Below, in pieces: positions 16,480 through 25,745 of a stretch of 64,000 nucleotides of DNA (position 1 is its first letter; each line of letters begins with the position of its first letter). Both the position numbers and the translations under genes were made by a program. The DNA lies in the NCBI RefSeq assembly GCF_009184545.1, contig NZ_QJOW01000008.1, positions 1 through 64,000 of the forward strand, in the 5' to 3' direction. The notes below the pieces were generated by a model, which did no database searches, was not told the DNA's origin, and saw only the letters and a list, made by a program, of their open reading frames with translations. The stretch comes from Halosegnis rubeus (GTDB taxonomy: Archaea; Halobacteriota; Halobacteria; Halobacteriales; Haloarculaceae).

Positions 16480-17960
16480 TTCTCCTCCCGCGCCCAGTCG
16501 CGCGCCCGGTCGACGGCCTCGTTCCAGCGCGCGTACCGACCGTCCATGTCGACGGTCTCGTCCGGCCGGAAGACGCGCTCGGTCCGGTGTTGTTCCCGCA
16601 GCGCGTCGAGATCTTCCCAGTAGCCGACGGCGAGACCGGCGGCGTAGGCTGCACCGAGGGCTGTCGTCTCATCGACCGCCGGGCGCGCGATGGTGCAGTC
16701 GGCGATCGTCGCTTGGAGTTCACACAGCAGGTCGTTCTGGACCGCGCCGCCGTCGACGCGCAGGCGGTCGATGTTCTCGCCGGTGTCAGCTGCCATCGCC
16801 GCCAACACGTCGTGGGTCTGGAAGCCGATTGATTCGAGCGTCGCGCGGGCGATGTGCTCGCGGCCGGTCCCGCGGGTGAGTCCGAGAATCGTCCCCCGGG
16901 CACGCCCATCCCAGTGGGGTGCCCCCAGCCCCGAGAACGCGGGAACGACGTAGACGCCGTCTGTGGAGTCGACCGACCGGGCGAGCGTCTCCATCTCCGC
17001 CGGATTCTCGACCAACGATACGTCCTCCAGCCACTCGATTGCCGCACCAGTCGTGAAGATGGACCCTTCGAGCGCGTAGCGCGGCTCCTCGCCGGCCCGC
17101 TGGAACGCGACGGTCGTGAGCAGACCGTGGTCGCTTTCCACCGGCTCCGGCCCGGTGTTGACGAGCAGGAACGAGCCGGTTCCGTAGGTGTTCTTCGCCG
17201 ACCCGGCCTCGAAGCAGGTCTGGCCGAACAGCGCGGCCTGCTGGTCCCCGAGCACGCCCGCGACCGGTATCTCTGCCCCGAGGAACCCGTCTTCGCTCGC
17301 CGCCCCGTACGATTCGGGGTCCGAGGAGGGGACGACCGTCGGCAACACCTCGCGGGGCACGTCGAACTCCGCGAGCAGGTCGCCGTCCCACCGGAGGTCG
17401 TGGATGTCGAACAGCATCGTCCGGGAGGCGTTCGTCACGTCGGTGACGTGTTCGCCCGTCAGTTTCGAGACGAGCCAGCTATCGACGGTGCCAAAGCGGA
17501 GTTCGCCTGCCTCGGCGCGCTCGCGTGCCCCTTCGACCTCGTTGAGGAGCCACTCCAGTTTGCTCGCGGAGAAGTAGGCGTCCGGCTCCAGACCGGTGCG
17601 GTCGCGGATCCACTCCGGCTCCAACTGCTCGATGCGCTCGGTCGTCCGACGGTCCTGCCAGACGATGGCGTCGTGAATCGGTTCACCCGTCGCACCGTCC
17701 CACAGCACCGTCGTCTCGCGCTGGTTCGTGACGCCGATGGCCACGAGGTCGGTGGCCGCGAGTCCGGCGTCGGCGAGCGCGTCGGTCACGACTGTCTTCG
17801 TGTTCTCCCAGAGGACGGTCGGGTCGTGTTCGACCCACCCCGGCTTCGGATACTGCTGCTCGTGGGTCTCGTAGGCCTGCCCGACGACCGCACCGCCGTG
17901 ACTGACGAGGAGACACCGCGTCCCCGTCGTCCCTTGGTCGATGGCCGCGACGTATTGCAT
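16476..17960 (-). CDS. glpK: Glycerol kinase
   Basis: A 494-residue FGGY-family kinase that phosphorylates glycerol to sn-glycerol 3-phosphate, central to haloarchaeal growth on glycerol from Dunaliella. Motifs: AAIDQGTTGTRCLLV (ATP/phosphate 1), AIGVTNQRETTVLWD, GDQQAALFGQ and the FGGY-like segment GNIDRLRVDGGAVQN region near the C-terminus. The ATG at 17960 gives family length; the open frame upstream is read-through of an unused frame. It is divergent from the glpA-like gene at 18042 with 81 bases between. Confidence 0.97.
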   Translation of the reverse strand: MQYVAAIDQGTTGTRCLLVSHGGAVVGQAYETHEQQYPKPGWVEHDPTVLWENTKTVVTDALADAGLAATDLVAIGVTNQRETTVLWDGATGEPIHDAIVWQDRRTTERIEQLEPEWIRDRTGLEPDAYFSASKLEWLLNEVEGARERAEAGELRFGTVDSWLVSKLTGEHVTDVTNASRTMLFDIHDLRWDGDLLAEFDVPREVLPTVVPSSDPESYGAASEDGFLGAEIPVAGVLGDQQAALFGQTCFEAGSAKNTYGTGSFLLVNTGPEPVESDHGLLTTVAFQRAGEEPRYALEGSIFTTGAAIEWLEDVSLVENPAEMETLARSVDSTDGVYVVPAFSGLGAPHWDGRARGTILGLTRGTGREHIARATLESIGFQTHDVLAAMAADTGENIDRLRVDGGAVQNDLLCELQATIADCTIARPAVDETTALGAAYAAGLAVGYWEDLDALREQHRTERVFRPDETVDMDGRYARWNEAVDRARDWAREEN

Positions 17961-18041
17961 ACCTCCACGGTCGGCGGGGTGTCTAATGTAGTCTGCTTTC
18001 GACACACACATCCTAAGTGGGACTGCCGCCGACACCCGCGT

Positions 18042-19226
18042 ATGCACGAGACGGGAGTCGTCGTAATCGGTGGCGGCGTGACGGGGGTTGGGGTGGCGCG
18101 CGACCTCGCGCGCAGGGGCGTGGACGTGACGCTGCTCGAACGCGGCGAACTGGCTACCGGGGCCAGCGGCGCGATGCACGGCCTGCTCCACTCCGGCGCG
18201 CGCTACGCGGTCAAAGATGCCCAATCCGCGCGCAGTTGCATCACTGAGAACCGCGTGTTGCGCGACATCGCAGCCGACTGCATCGAGGACACCGGCGGGC
18301 TGTTCGTCTCGCTCCCGTCGGACCCCGACGACTACCTTGACCGACTCGAATCCGCCTGCGACGAGGTGGGAATCGAGACGGAGCGACTCACCGGCACAGA
18401 GGCGCGCGAACGCGAACCCGGACTCGCCCCAGAGACGGAGGCTGCACTCGCCGTTCCCGACGGGGGTATCGACCCGATGGCGCTCGTCGCGGCGACGGCC
18501 GCCGACGCCGAATCCCACGGCGCGGCGATTCACCAACAGACTCCCGTGGCTGACCTGCTCGTCGAGGACGGAACCGTCGTCGGTGTCGAGACGACCGACG
18601 AGACGATTCGCGCCGACCACGTCGTCAACGCAGCGGGCGCGTGGGCCGACCGCGTGGCGGCCCTCGCCGGCGTCGACATCGAGATGCGCGCCTCCCGCGG
18701 GGCGATGAGCGTGACGACCGGCCGCCACGCCGACACGGTCGTGAACCGCTGTCGGCCCAAGTCGTCGGGCGATATCGTCGTTCCCTCCGGCGGTCACTCC
18801 ATCCTCGGGACGACCGACGTGACCGTCGAGGACCCCGACGAGTTCCCCGAGGAGGAGTGGGAGGTCGAACTCCTGTTCGAAGAGTTGACGCCCGTGGTGC
18901 CGGCACTCGCCGAGGCGGAACTATCACACACTTACTGGGGCGTGCGCCCGTTGTACGAGCCGGAGGCGACGGGCGACTCGGTCGGGTTCTCTCGTGACTA
19001 CTCCGTGCTCGACCACGCCGACCGCGACGACGTGGCAGGGTTGACGAGCGCCGTCGGGGGAAAGCTCACCACGTACCGGGCGATGGCCGAGTCAGTGAGC
19101 GACGCGGTGTGTGACAGACTCGGCGTCGAAATCAATAGCGACACGGCAGAGGCACCGCTTCCGGACGCGTCAGCGGCGATGGATAAATACGGTCTCGCGG
19201 GACTGGTTACTCGGACTCGCGCTTGA
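18042..19226 (+). CDS. glpA: Glycerol-3-phosphate dehydrogenase FAD subunit, C-terminally short
   Basis: A 394-residue FAD-dependent dehydrogenase of the GlpA/GlpD type. It oxidises glycerol 3-phosphate to DHAP. The FAD-binding start VVVIGGGVTGVGVARDLARR, the family segment LHSGARYAVKDAQSARSCITEN, and GGKLTTYRAMAE near the end are clear. Known haloarchaeal GlpA proteins run past 550 residues with a C-terminal Cys-rich (BFD-like) domain and are followed by glpB and glpC; here the protein stops just after MDKYGL and runs 20 bases into the convergent uspA. It may be truncated or a separate short form. Confidence 0.88.
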   Translation: MHETGVVVIGGGVTGVGVARDLARRGVDVTLLERGELATGASGAMHGLLHSGARYAVKDAQSARSCITENRVLRDIAADCIEDTGGLFVSLPSDPDDYLDRLESACDEVGIETERLTGTEAREREPGLAPETEAALAVPDGGIDPMALVAATAADAESHGAAIHQQTPVADLLVEDGTVVGVETTDETIRADHVVNAAGAWADRVAALAGVDIEMRASRGAMSVTTGRHADTVVNRCRPKSSGDIVVPSGGHSILGTTDVTVEDPDEFPEEEWEVELLFEELTPVVPALAEAELSHTYWGVRPLYEPEATGDSVGFSRDYSVLDHADRDDVAGLTSAVGGKLTTYRAMAESVSDAVCDRLGVEINSDTAEAPLPDASAAMDKYGLAGLVTRTRA

Positions 19227-19662
19227 TGAACGTCACCGGACACGGCGCGTCGAGCAGAATCTCCTGTGCGGTGGAGCCGAACACGGCCTTTCCGGTCGGG
19301 GAGCGGCGGCGACCGCCGACGGCGAGCATGTCGGCGTCGGTCTCCTCGGCGAACCCGATGACGCCCTCGGCGCGGTCGCCGATGGTTCCCATGTGCTCCA
19401 CGTCGATGTCTTGCTCCTCGAAGCGGTCGCGAAGTTCTCGAACGACGAGGTTGCGCCCGGCGACGGTGTCGGGGGTCACGTCGGTGCCGTCGTCGAACTC
19501 CAGCCGTTCGAGCGCGTCGTCGTAGTCGTCCTCGGTGAAGACGTGCCCGAGGACGACTGTCGCGTCCGCGGGACCAGCGACGTCCTCCGCGAGGGTCGCC
19601 ATTCGCTCCACTTGATCGTCAGATTTCCCGCCGACGGCGAGCAGTACAGTTTCGAGTGCCAT
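19207..19662 (-). CDS. Universal stress protein, UspA family
   Basis: A 151-residue single-domain Usp. The nucleotide-binding motif is visible as GGRRRSPTGKAVFGSTAQ (G-x2-G-x9-G-S/T), and the start LETVLLAVGG and end CPVTFIKRE are typical. Such proteins bind ATP and respond to stress, with poorly defined roles. The gene overlaps the last 20 bases of glpA on the opposite strand. The ATG at 19662 is supported by family length. Confidence 0.92.
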   Translation of the reverse strand: MALETVLLAVGGKSDDQVERMATLAEDVAGPADATVVLGHVFTEDDYDDALERLEFDDGTDVTPDTVAGRNLVVRELRDRFEEQDIDVEHMGTIGDRAEGVIGFAEETDADMLAVGGRRRSPTGKAVFGSTAQEILLDAPCPVTFIKRESE

Positions 19663-19766
19663 ACGCGAAGGCAGGTGTGCATCCGTGTTAAGCGTCATCC
19701 CTCCGACCCCCGACGCGCTTGCCCGGTTCCGATGGCTTTTCTTCCCGACCGCGCGACCCCCGGAGT

Positions 19767-21173
19767 ATGAGCGACGACTACAGGACTGAATCGGACAGCC
19801 TCGGAGAGATGCAGGTGCCGGCGGACGCCTACTGGGGCGCACAGACACAACGCGCCGTCGAGAACTTCCCCATCTCGGGCATCACGTTCTCGCGGCGGTT
19901 CATCCGCGCGCTCGGCATCGTCAAGAAGGCGGCCGCGCTGGCGAACAGCGACCTCGGACTCGTCGAAGACGAGAAGGCCGAGGCCATCGTCGAGGCGGCC
20001 GACGAGGTCATCGCCGGCGACCACGACGAGGAGTTCCCGGTCGACGTGTTCCAGACCGGCTCCGGCACCTCCTCGAATATGAACGCGAACGAGGTCATCG
20101 CGAACCGCGCCGCCGAGATCCTCGGTGAGGGTATCGGCGACCGCGTCGTCCACCCGAACGACCACGTCAACTACGGCCAGTCGAGCAACGACGTGATTCC
20201 GACGGCGATGCACGTCGCCGCCCTCGAGGCCGCCGACAAGGACGTGCTTCCCGCACTGGAGACGCTCGCGGCCGAACTCGGCGTGAAGGAGGCCGACTTC
20301 GACGGCATCGTGAAGACGGGCCGAACCCACCTGCAGGACGCCACGCCGGTCCGCCTCGGACAGGAGTTCGGTGGCTACCGAACCCAGATCGAGAAGGGTA
20401 TCGCACGCGTGGAATCGACTCGCGACCACCTCGCCGAACTCGCGCTCGGCGGAACCGCGGTCGGGACAGGTCTCAACACCCACCCCGAGTTCCCGGAGCG
20501 CGCGGCCGAGTACATCGCCGACGAGACGGACCTCCCGTTCCGCGAGGCCGACAACCACTTCGAGGCGCAGGCGGCACACGACGCGATGGCGGAAGCCCAC
20601 AGCGCCCTCTCGGTCGTCGCCGGCTCGATGAACAAGATCGCGAACGACCTCCGCCTGCTCGCGTCGGGGCCGCGCAACGGCTTCGGCGAGCTCGACCAGC
20701 CGGAAAACCAGCCCGGCTCCTCCATCATGCCGGGCAAAATCAACCCCGTCGTCGCCGAGGCGGTCAATCAGGTGCACAAGCAGGTGGTCGGCAACGACGC
20801 CGCCGTCTCCGCCGGCGCGGCAGAGGGGCAGGTCGACCTGAACCTCTACAAGCCGGTGCTCGCGCACAACTATCTCGAGTCCGCGAGCATGATTGCGAAC
20901 GCCGCCGAGGTGTTCGGCGAGCGGTTCGTCGCGAAGCTCGAAGCCGATGAGGAGCACATGCAAGCGCGCGTCGAGCAGTCGATGGCCCTCGCGACCGCGC
21001 TGAACCCGGCCATCGGCTACGACAAGGCCTCGAAGGTCGCAAAGCAGGCGCTCGCGGAGGACAAGACCATCCGAGAGGTCGTCATCGAGGAGGGGTATCT
21101 CACCGAGGCGGAAGCCGACGAAGTCCTCGACCCAGAGGCGATGACTCACCGCGTCATCCTCGGCCAGGACTGA
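19767..21173 (+). CDS. fumC: Fumarate hydratase class II
   Basis: A 468-residue fumarase of the TCA cycle, interconverting fumarate and malate. The start DSLGEMQVPADAYWGAQTQRA, the GSGTSSNMNANEVIANRA loop, HPNDHVNYGQSSNDVIPTAM and the signature SSIMPGKINPV are all present. The ATG at 19767 is 28 bases after an AT-rich stretch (GGCTTTTCTTCC), again consistent with a leaderless transcript. Confidence 0.97.
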   Translation: MSDDYRTESDSLGEMQVPADAYWGAQTQRAVENFPISGITFSRRFIRALGIVKKAAALANSDLGLVEDEKAEAIVEAADEVIAGDHDEEFPVDVFQTGSGTSSNMNANEVIANRAAEILGEGIGDRVVHPNDHVNYGQSSNDVIPTAMHVAALEAADKDVLPALETLAAELGVKEADFDGIVKTGRTHLQDATPVRLGQEFGGYRTQIEKGIARVESTRDHLAELALGGTAVGTGLNTHPEFPERAAEYIADETDLPFREADNHFEAQAAHDAMAEAHSALSVVAGSMNKIANDLRLLASGPRNGFGELDQPENQPGSSIMPGKINPVVAEAVNQVHKQVVGNDAAVSAGAAEGQVDLNLYKPVLAHNYLESASMIANAAEVFGERFVAKLEADEEHMQARVEQSMALATALNPAIGYDKASKVAKQALAEDKTIREVVIEEGYLTEAEADEVLDPEAMTHRVILGQD

Positions 21174-21218
21174 CGCCGACTGGATGGTTTTTTGCCGGCG
21201 GCTCCCGGACCCCCGGTA

Positions 21219-23081
21219 ATGAGTACACAGGAGTACGACTACGACGACCTCGGACTCGTCGCCGGGCTGGAGATTCACCAGCAGCTCGACACCGAGACAA
21301 AGCTGTTCTGTAACTGTCCGACCCACCGTCGCGAGCCGGAGGAGTCGACTCGGTCGTTCTCGCGGTATCTCCACCCGACTGCCTCCGAACTGGGCGAAAT
21401 CGACGACGCCGCGCTCGAAGAGTCGCGGGTCGACCGGGAGTTCACCTATCTCGGCTACGATTCGACGTGCCTGGTCGAGGAGGACGACGAACCGCCCCGG
21501 CGACTCGACGAGGAGGCACTGGAGACGACGCTCGAAATCGCGAATCTGCTCGACGCGACGGCCGTCGATGGGCTTCACGTCATGCGGAAGATCGTCGTCG
21601 ACGGGTCGAACACGTCGGGGTTCCAGCGGTCCGCGCTCGTCGCAACGGAAGGCGAAATCCAGACCGAGGAAGGACCCGTCGGCATCGAGGACCTGATGCT
21701 GGAAGAAGAGTCCGCGGCCCGTATCGAAGAGACCGAGGAGGGCGTTACGTTCGGACTGGACCGGCTCGGCATCCCGCTCGTCGAAATCGGGACGAAGCCG
21801 GACATTCGCTCGCCAGAGCAGGCCCGCGGCGCGGCCGGGCGCATCGGGATGTTGCTCCGGTCGACGGGGAAGGTGAAACGCGGTCTCGGAACGATTCGAC
21901 AGGACGTGAACGTCTCCATCGCGGAGGGGGCCCGCGTCGAACTGAAGGGCGTCCAGTCACTCGACGACATCGAGACTATCGTGCGCGAAGAGGTCGGCCG
22001 GCAGGTCGCACTCCTCGACATCGCCGAGGAACTCGCCGAACGCGACGCGTCCGTCGCCGACCCGCAGGAGGTGACCGACGTATTCACCGACACCGACTCC
22101 GGGGTCATCGCCGGCGCGGAGTCCGTACAGGCCGTCCGACTGGACGGCTTCGACGGACTCGTCGGGCGGGAAATCCAGCCGGACCGCCGACTCGGGACCG
22201 AACTGTCGGACCACGCCAAGCGCCACGGCGCGGGCGGCATCTTCCACACCGACGAGCTACCGGCCTACGGGGTCACAGCCGAGGAGGTCAAGATCCTCCG
22301 CGAGGCGGTCGACGCCGACGCCGAGGACGCGGTCGCGCTCGTGGCCGCCGACGCCGACGTTGCAGCACATGCCATCGACGCCGCGGCAGACCGCGCTCGC
22401 GACGCGCTCGATGGTGTACCGGAGGAGACGCGCGACGCGCTACAGGACGGGACCTCCCGATACCTGCGACCACTCCCGGGTGCGGCACGGATGTACCCCG
22501 AAACCGACGTGCCGGAGATTCACCCCGAACCGAGCGATGTGGAGCCGCCAGAACTGCTGACCGAGCGCGTCGAGCGCTACCAGTCGGAGGACGGACTCGG
22601 CGAGGCGCTCGCACAACAGGTCGCGTTCGGCCAGTTCATGCCGCTGTACGAGCGAGCGGTCCGCGAGGGCGTCGACCCGACGTTCGCCGCGACGACGCTC
22701 GAATCCACACTCACCGAACTCCGCCGTGATGACGTGTCGGTCGAGGTACTCGACGACGCCCACCTGCTCGCCGTGATGCGGCTTGTCGAGGATGGCGACC
22801 TCGCACAGGAGGGTGTAAACGAGGTCCTGACGACGTTGGCGAACGACCCCGACCTCACGGCCGAGGAAGCAGTCGAGGAGGCTGGCCTGTCGGGCGTCAG
22901 CGAGGAGGAGGTGCGCGAGGCGGTCGCGGAGGTCGTCGAGCGCAACGCAGAACAGGTCGAAGAGGAAGGAATGGCGGCCTTCTCCGGGCTGATGGGCGAG
23001 GCGATGGGCGCACTCCGCGGGAAGGCCGACGGTGAGGTCGTCTCGGCGGCCCTGCGCGAGGAGATTCAGAAGCGAAGCTAA
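21219..23081 (+). CDS. gatE: Glu-tRNA(Gln) amidotransferase subunit E
   Basis: GatE (620 residues) binds Glu-tRNA(Gln) in the archaeal GatDE amidotransferase and activates Glu for amidation. The conserved start LGLVAGLEIHQQLDTETKLFC with CNCPT, the catalytic region GLDRLGIPLVEIGTKPDI, and TIRQDVNVSI match GatB/E. An AspRS-like insert and the C-terminal YqeY helical tail (residues about 560-620) distinguish it as GatE. GatD is not in this window. The stop overlaps the convergent trmJ-like gene in CTAA. Confidence 0.95.
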   Translation: MSTQEYDYDDLGLVAGLEIHQQLDTETKLFCNCPTHRREPEESTRSFSRYLHPTASELGEIDDAALEESRVDREFTYLGYDSTCLVEEDDEPPRRLDEEALETTLEIANLLDATAVDGLHVMRKIVVDGSNTSGFQRSALVATEGEIQTEEGPVGIEDLMLEEESAARIEETEEGVTFGLDRLGIPLVEIGTKPDIRSPEQARGAAGRIGMLLRSTGKVKRGLGTIRQDVNVSIAEGARVELKGVQSLDDIETIVREEVGRQVALLDIAEELAERDASVADPQEVTDVFTDTDSGVIAGAESVQAVRLDGFDGLVGREIQPDRRLGTELSDHAKRHGAGGIFHTDELPAYGVTAEEVKILREAVDADAEDAVALVAADADVAAHAIDAAADRARDALDGVPEETRDALQDGTSRYLRPLPGAARMYPETDVPEIHPEPSDVEPPELLTERVERYQSEDGLGEALAQQVAFGQFMPLYERAVREGVDPTFAATTLESTLTELRRDDVSVEVLDDAHLLAVMRLVEDGDLAQEGVNEVLTTLANDPDLTAEEAVEEAGLSGVSEEEVREAVAEVVERNAEQVEEEGMAAFSGLMGEAMGALRGKADGEVVSAALREEIQKRS

Positions 23082-23815
23082 TCCTCGTCGGCCGATTGCT
23101 TGCCGGGCGGTACCGCGTACTCGCCGGCGCGCCGGAGGATACCGCGGAGGGTGCGCGCCTCGCGCGGGGTCGGATGTGCGCGACCGACGACGCGACGGAA
23201 CAGCCGCCGCGCCTTGTCGCGTTTTCCTTCGGGGTGATTGATAGCGTCCAGGAGCGCCCCGAACTGCTCGTTTAGCCCTTCCACGTCGGACTCGTCCGCG
23301 CGCTCGATGGCGTCCGGATGTTGGTACGACTCGACGATTAGCTCCCGGAGCTCGTAGAGGACCACTGTCGCGGCCTGCCCGAGGTTCAGGACGGGGTACT
23401 CCTCACTCGCCGGAATCGATACCACCTCGTCCATCGCAGCGAGTTCGTCGTTCAACAGGCCGACACGCTCGCGCCCGAACACGACGCAGGTGTCCGTCTC
23501 GACGTCGCGCAGCGACTCGCGGAGTTCGGCCGGCGTCCGGTACGGATACCGGACGTGGCTCCGGGCGTCCTCGTTGGTGACGGCCGTCGTTCCGACGGTG
23601 TGGAACCGCTCGGTGAGGCCATCGAGCGTCGTCTCGGTGGCGTTTGGCAACACGTCCTCGCGGGCGTGGCCGGCGAAGCCGTAGGCGTCGCCCTCGGGGT
23701 CGAGTTCGGGCGGGTCGACCAGATACAGGTCCGAAAGCCCGAAGTTCTTCATCGCGCGGGCGATGGTCCCGACGTTCCCGGGCGTCTCCGCGCCGACGAC
23801 CGCGACCGCAATCAT
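23078..23815 (-). CDS. RNA methyltransferase, TrmJ/TrmH (SPOUT) family
   Basis: A 245-residue SPOUT methyltransferase; closest to TrmJ, which 2'-O-methylates tRNA position 32. The three SPOUT motifs are visible: ETPGNVGTIARAMKNFG (motif 1), CVVFGRERVGLLNDEL (motif 2), and YPVLNLGQAATVVLYEL (motif 3, forming the knot that binds S-adenosylmethionine). A C-terminal helical tail (about 175-245) is TrmJ-like. The upstream gene (23812-24396) overlaps by four bases. Confidence 0.92.
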   Translation of the reverse strand: MIAVAVVGAETPGNVGTIARAMKNFGLSDLYLVDPPELDPEGDAYGFAGHAREDVLPNATETTLDGLTERFHTVGTTAVTNEDARSHVRYPYRTPAELRESLRDVETDTCVVFGRERVGLLNDELAAMDEVVSIPASEEYPVLNLGQAATVVLYELRELIVESYQHPDAIERADESDVEGLNEQFGALLDAINHPEGKRDKARRLFRRVVGRAHPTPREARTLRGILRRAGEYAVPPGKQSADED

Positions 23816-24396
23816 ACGTCCAAATCACCGAGCCCGGGGTCGTCGATGTCGAGATCGTCGTCGTCGTCCTCGTCGAAATCGAGGTCCGAGAGGTCAACGT
23901 CCAGCGCGTCGAGTTCCTCGTCGTCCATGCGCGCGAGTTCCTCCTCCAGCGTCGGCATATCTCCCTGCTGTGGTTTGGGCACCTCCTCTGGCTCGGTGTT
24001 GACGTACTCCATGCCGCCGTAGTCTTCGGGCGCGCGGTTGCCGTCGTCGAACCACTCGTAAAAACCGTCCTCGAAATCGGTCGGGCGGTCGGCGAGGTCG
24101 CGACCACCCTCCTCGCGGAACCAGTAGAGGAAATCGGGTTCGTGGTCGGCACACAACAGCAGCTCGTGGAGCGGTTCGCCGTAGATGACGCGTGCGACGT
24201 TACACTGTTGGACGTTCGCGCGGCCGTATTTGAGCCAGCAGGCGTCACACGGCTGGCCCGCGGCGACGGACAGCCGGATGATTCGCGTCCGCGTCTCGTT
24301 GTCCATGTCACGCAGCGGGCGCATCTCGCCGTCCTCGTCGAACACGGCGTCCTCGTCGAACCGCCAGCCCCGCAGCGCGATAGAGACCTTTCCCAT
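23812..24396 (-). CDS. Conserved haloarchaeal protein with a zinc-type Cys/His set
   Basis: A 194-residue protein I do not recognise by name. Starting at the ATG at 24396 it reads MGKVSIALRGWRFDEDAVF. A Cys-rich section (QPCDACWLKYG, QQCNVAR, LLCADHEPDF) could bind zinc. The C-terminal third is strongly acidic (DEEELDALD... with a run of Asp/Glu), as in many salt-adapted proteins. The four-base overlap with the trmJ-like gene suggests a shared transcript and perhaps a role in RNA modification, an inference only. Confidence 0.75.
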   Translation of the reverse strand: MGKVSIALRGWRFDEDAVFDEDGEMRPLRDMDNETRTRIIRLSVAAGQPCDACWLKYGRANVQQCNVARVIYGEPLHELLLCADHEPDFLYWFREEGGRDLADRPTDFEDGFYEWFDDGNRAPEDYGGMEYVNTEPEEVPKPQQGDMPTLEEELARMDDEELDALDVDLSDLDFDEDDDDDLDIDDPGLGDLDV

Positions 24397-24462
24397 ACTT
24401 CGAGGTCGGGACGCGAAGCCAAAAGCAGCGCGAAGCTTCATAAACCAAGCCGGGACCACCCC

Positions 24463-24498
24463 CGCCGTGACATAGCCGTTGCCCCGGCGGTCACGGTG
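24463..24498. other. Stem-loop in a divergent promoter region
   Basis: CGCCGTGAC (24463-24471) can pair with GTCACGGTG (24490-24498) through nine pairs including one G-T. It lies between divergent genes at 24396 and 24590 and upstream of both TATA-like boxes (minus strand GGTTTATGAAGC, about 24434-24445; plus strand GGCTTTATCG near 24559-24568). It could be an operator or nothing. The rest of 24397-24589 shows no gene. Confidence 0.3.
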
Positions 24499-24589
24499 AC
24501 CGCGTGGAACAGCCGGCGGGGCGCGTCGCGGGTTCCACCTGTTTGCCCGCCTTCCCGGGCTTTATCGCCCGCCGGCCCTACCGTCCGGT

Positions 24590-25717
24590 ATGCGAACAGT
24601 GGACGCCGCAGGGTTGGCCATCGGCGACGACCAGCCGACCCGCATCATGGGGGTGCTCAACGTCTCGAAGGAGTCGCCGTACGACCCGAGCGTGTTCGAC
24701 GAGCCGGACGAGGCCGCCGAGTACGTCGACGAACGGCTCATCGACGAGGGGGCCGACATCGTCGACGTGGGACTCGAATCCGCGAACAAGAAGTTCGAGG
24801 TGCTCGACGTCGAGGGCGAACTCGAACGGCTCGACACCGCTGTCGAGACGATGCACTCCGTCTCCGGTGATGCCGTTTTCTCCATCGAGACGCGCTATCA
24901 CGAGGTCGCGGAGGCCGCCCTCGATGCCGGTTTCGACATGGTCAACGACATCTGTGGCTTCGCCGACCCCGAGATGCCCGCCGTGTGTCGCGACTACGAC
25001 GTGGCCGTCGCGAAGATGGCCTCGCCGCCGGACCTCGAACGCCCCGGCGCAATCGAGGATGTGGACGACATCTACGACGGGCTCGCACAGAACGGCCTGA
25101 CGGACAAGACCATCGTCGACCCGGCCTTCGGCGGCTGGTCCGAGGCGAAGACGGTCGAAGACGACCGCGAGACGTTCGACCGGCTCCGAGAGTTCCGCGG
25201 CTACGGGCTCCCGATTCTCGTCTCCATCAACCGGAAGAACTTCCTCCGCTCTCTCGCCGGCCGCGACACCGACGAAGCGCTACCCGTCTCGCTGGCGGCG
25301 ACGGCGATGGCTATCGAACGTGGCGCACACGTCGTCCGGACTCACGACGTGGCCGAGACGGTCGACGCCGCCCGCATCGGTGACCGGTTCACACCGGACC
25401 GCGTCCGTGACACCGCCGCAGGCGTTGAGGAACTCGACGTGCAAACTGCCGGCGACGCGAGCCGACACCTCGACCGTCTCGGTGCCGACGCCGACCCCGA
25501 GACGACCGTGACGCGCGTCTTGGAGTTCACTGACCTCAGCGGGATGGAGCAAGACGCGCTCGCGTCGCTCGCGACGACCGTTCCCGGCGTCGAAATCGCG
25601 AGCGGCGAGGACGGTACGCTCGTCTTCGGGACTGTCGCCGCACTCCGGGCGGTGAGCCGTGAGAGCGACGGCGAGTTGAGCGCTCGCTTCGGTGCTGCAC
25701 TCGGGGGATTCGAGTGA
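24590..25717 (+). CDS. folP: Dihydropteroate synthase-type protein
   Basis: A 375-residue protein whose first 270 residues form a pterin-binding TIM barrel: RIMGVLNVSKESPYDP, EGADIVDVGLES and MVNDICGFADPEM correspond to the DHPS signatures. A C-terminal extension (about 275-375) of unknown fold is typical of haloarchaeal forms. It should join p-aminobenzoate and dihydropterin in folate-type cofactor synthesis. A TATA-like box about 25 bases upstream suggests a leaderless transcript. MptE follows. Confidence 0.9.
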   Translation: MRTVDAAGLAIGDDQPTRIMGVLNVSKESPYDPSVFDEPDEAAEYVDERLIDEGADIVDVGLESANKKFEVLDVEGELERLDTAVETMHSVSGDAVFSIETRYHEVAEAALDAGFDMVNDICGFADPEMPAVCRDYDVAVAKMASPPDLERPGAIEDVDDIYDGLAQNGLTDKTIVDPAFGGWSEAKTVEDDRETFDRLREFRGYGLPILVSINRKNFLRSLAGRDTDEALPVSLAATAMAIERGAHVVRTHDVAETVDAARIGDRFTPDRVRDTAAGVEELDVQTAGDASRHLDRLGADADPETTVTRVLEFTDLSGMEQDALASLATTVPGVEIASGEDGTLVFGTVAALRAVSRESDGELSARFGAALGGFE

Positions 25718-25745
25718 CTCTCACCAGCAAATCGCCAAGAGAAAG

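Noticed and set aside
16854-18041. N-terminal extension of the glpA frame to 790 residues
   Set aside because: It is antisense to glpK; the FAD motif begins right after the ATG at 18042.
17961-18797. N-terminal extension of glycerol kinase to 773 residues
   Set aside because: The extension lies antisense to glpA and has no homology to kinases; family length begins at 17960.
19695-21578. 627-residue reading frame antisense to fumC
   Set aside because: A GC-rich shadow of fumarase and gatE with no recognisable domain.
24397-24589. Possible tRNA or SRP RNA in the spacer with GGGTTC-like sequence
   Set aside because: No cloverleaf can be drawn, the T-arm-like part is too short, and the region is far too short for SRP RNA.
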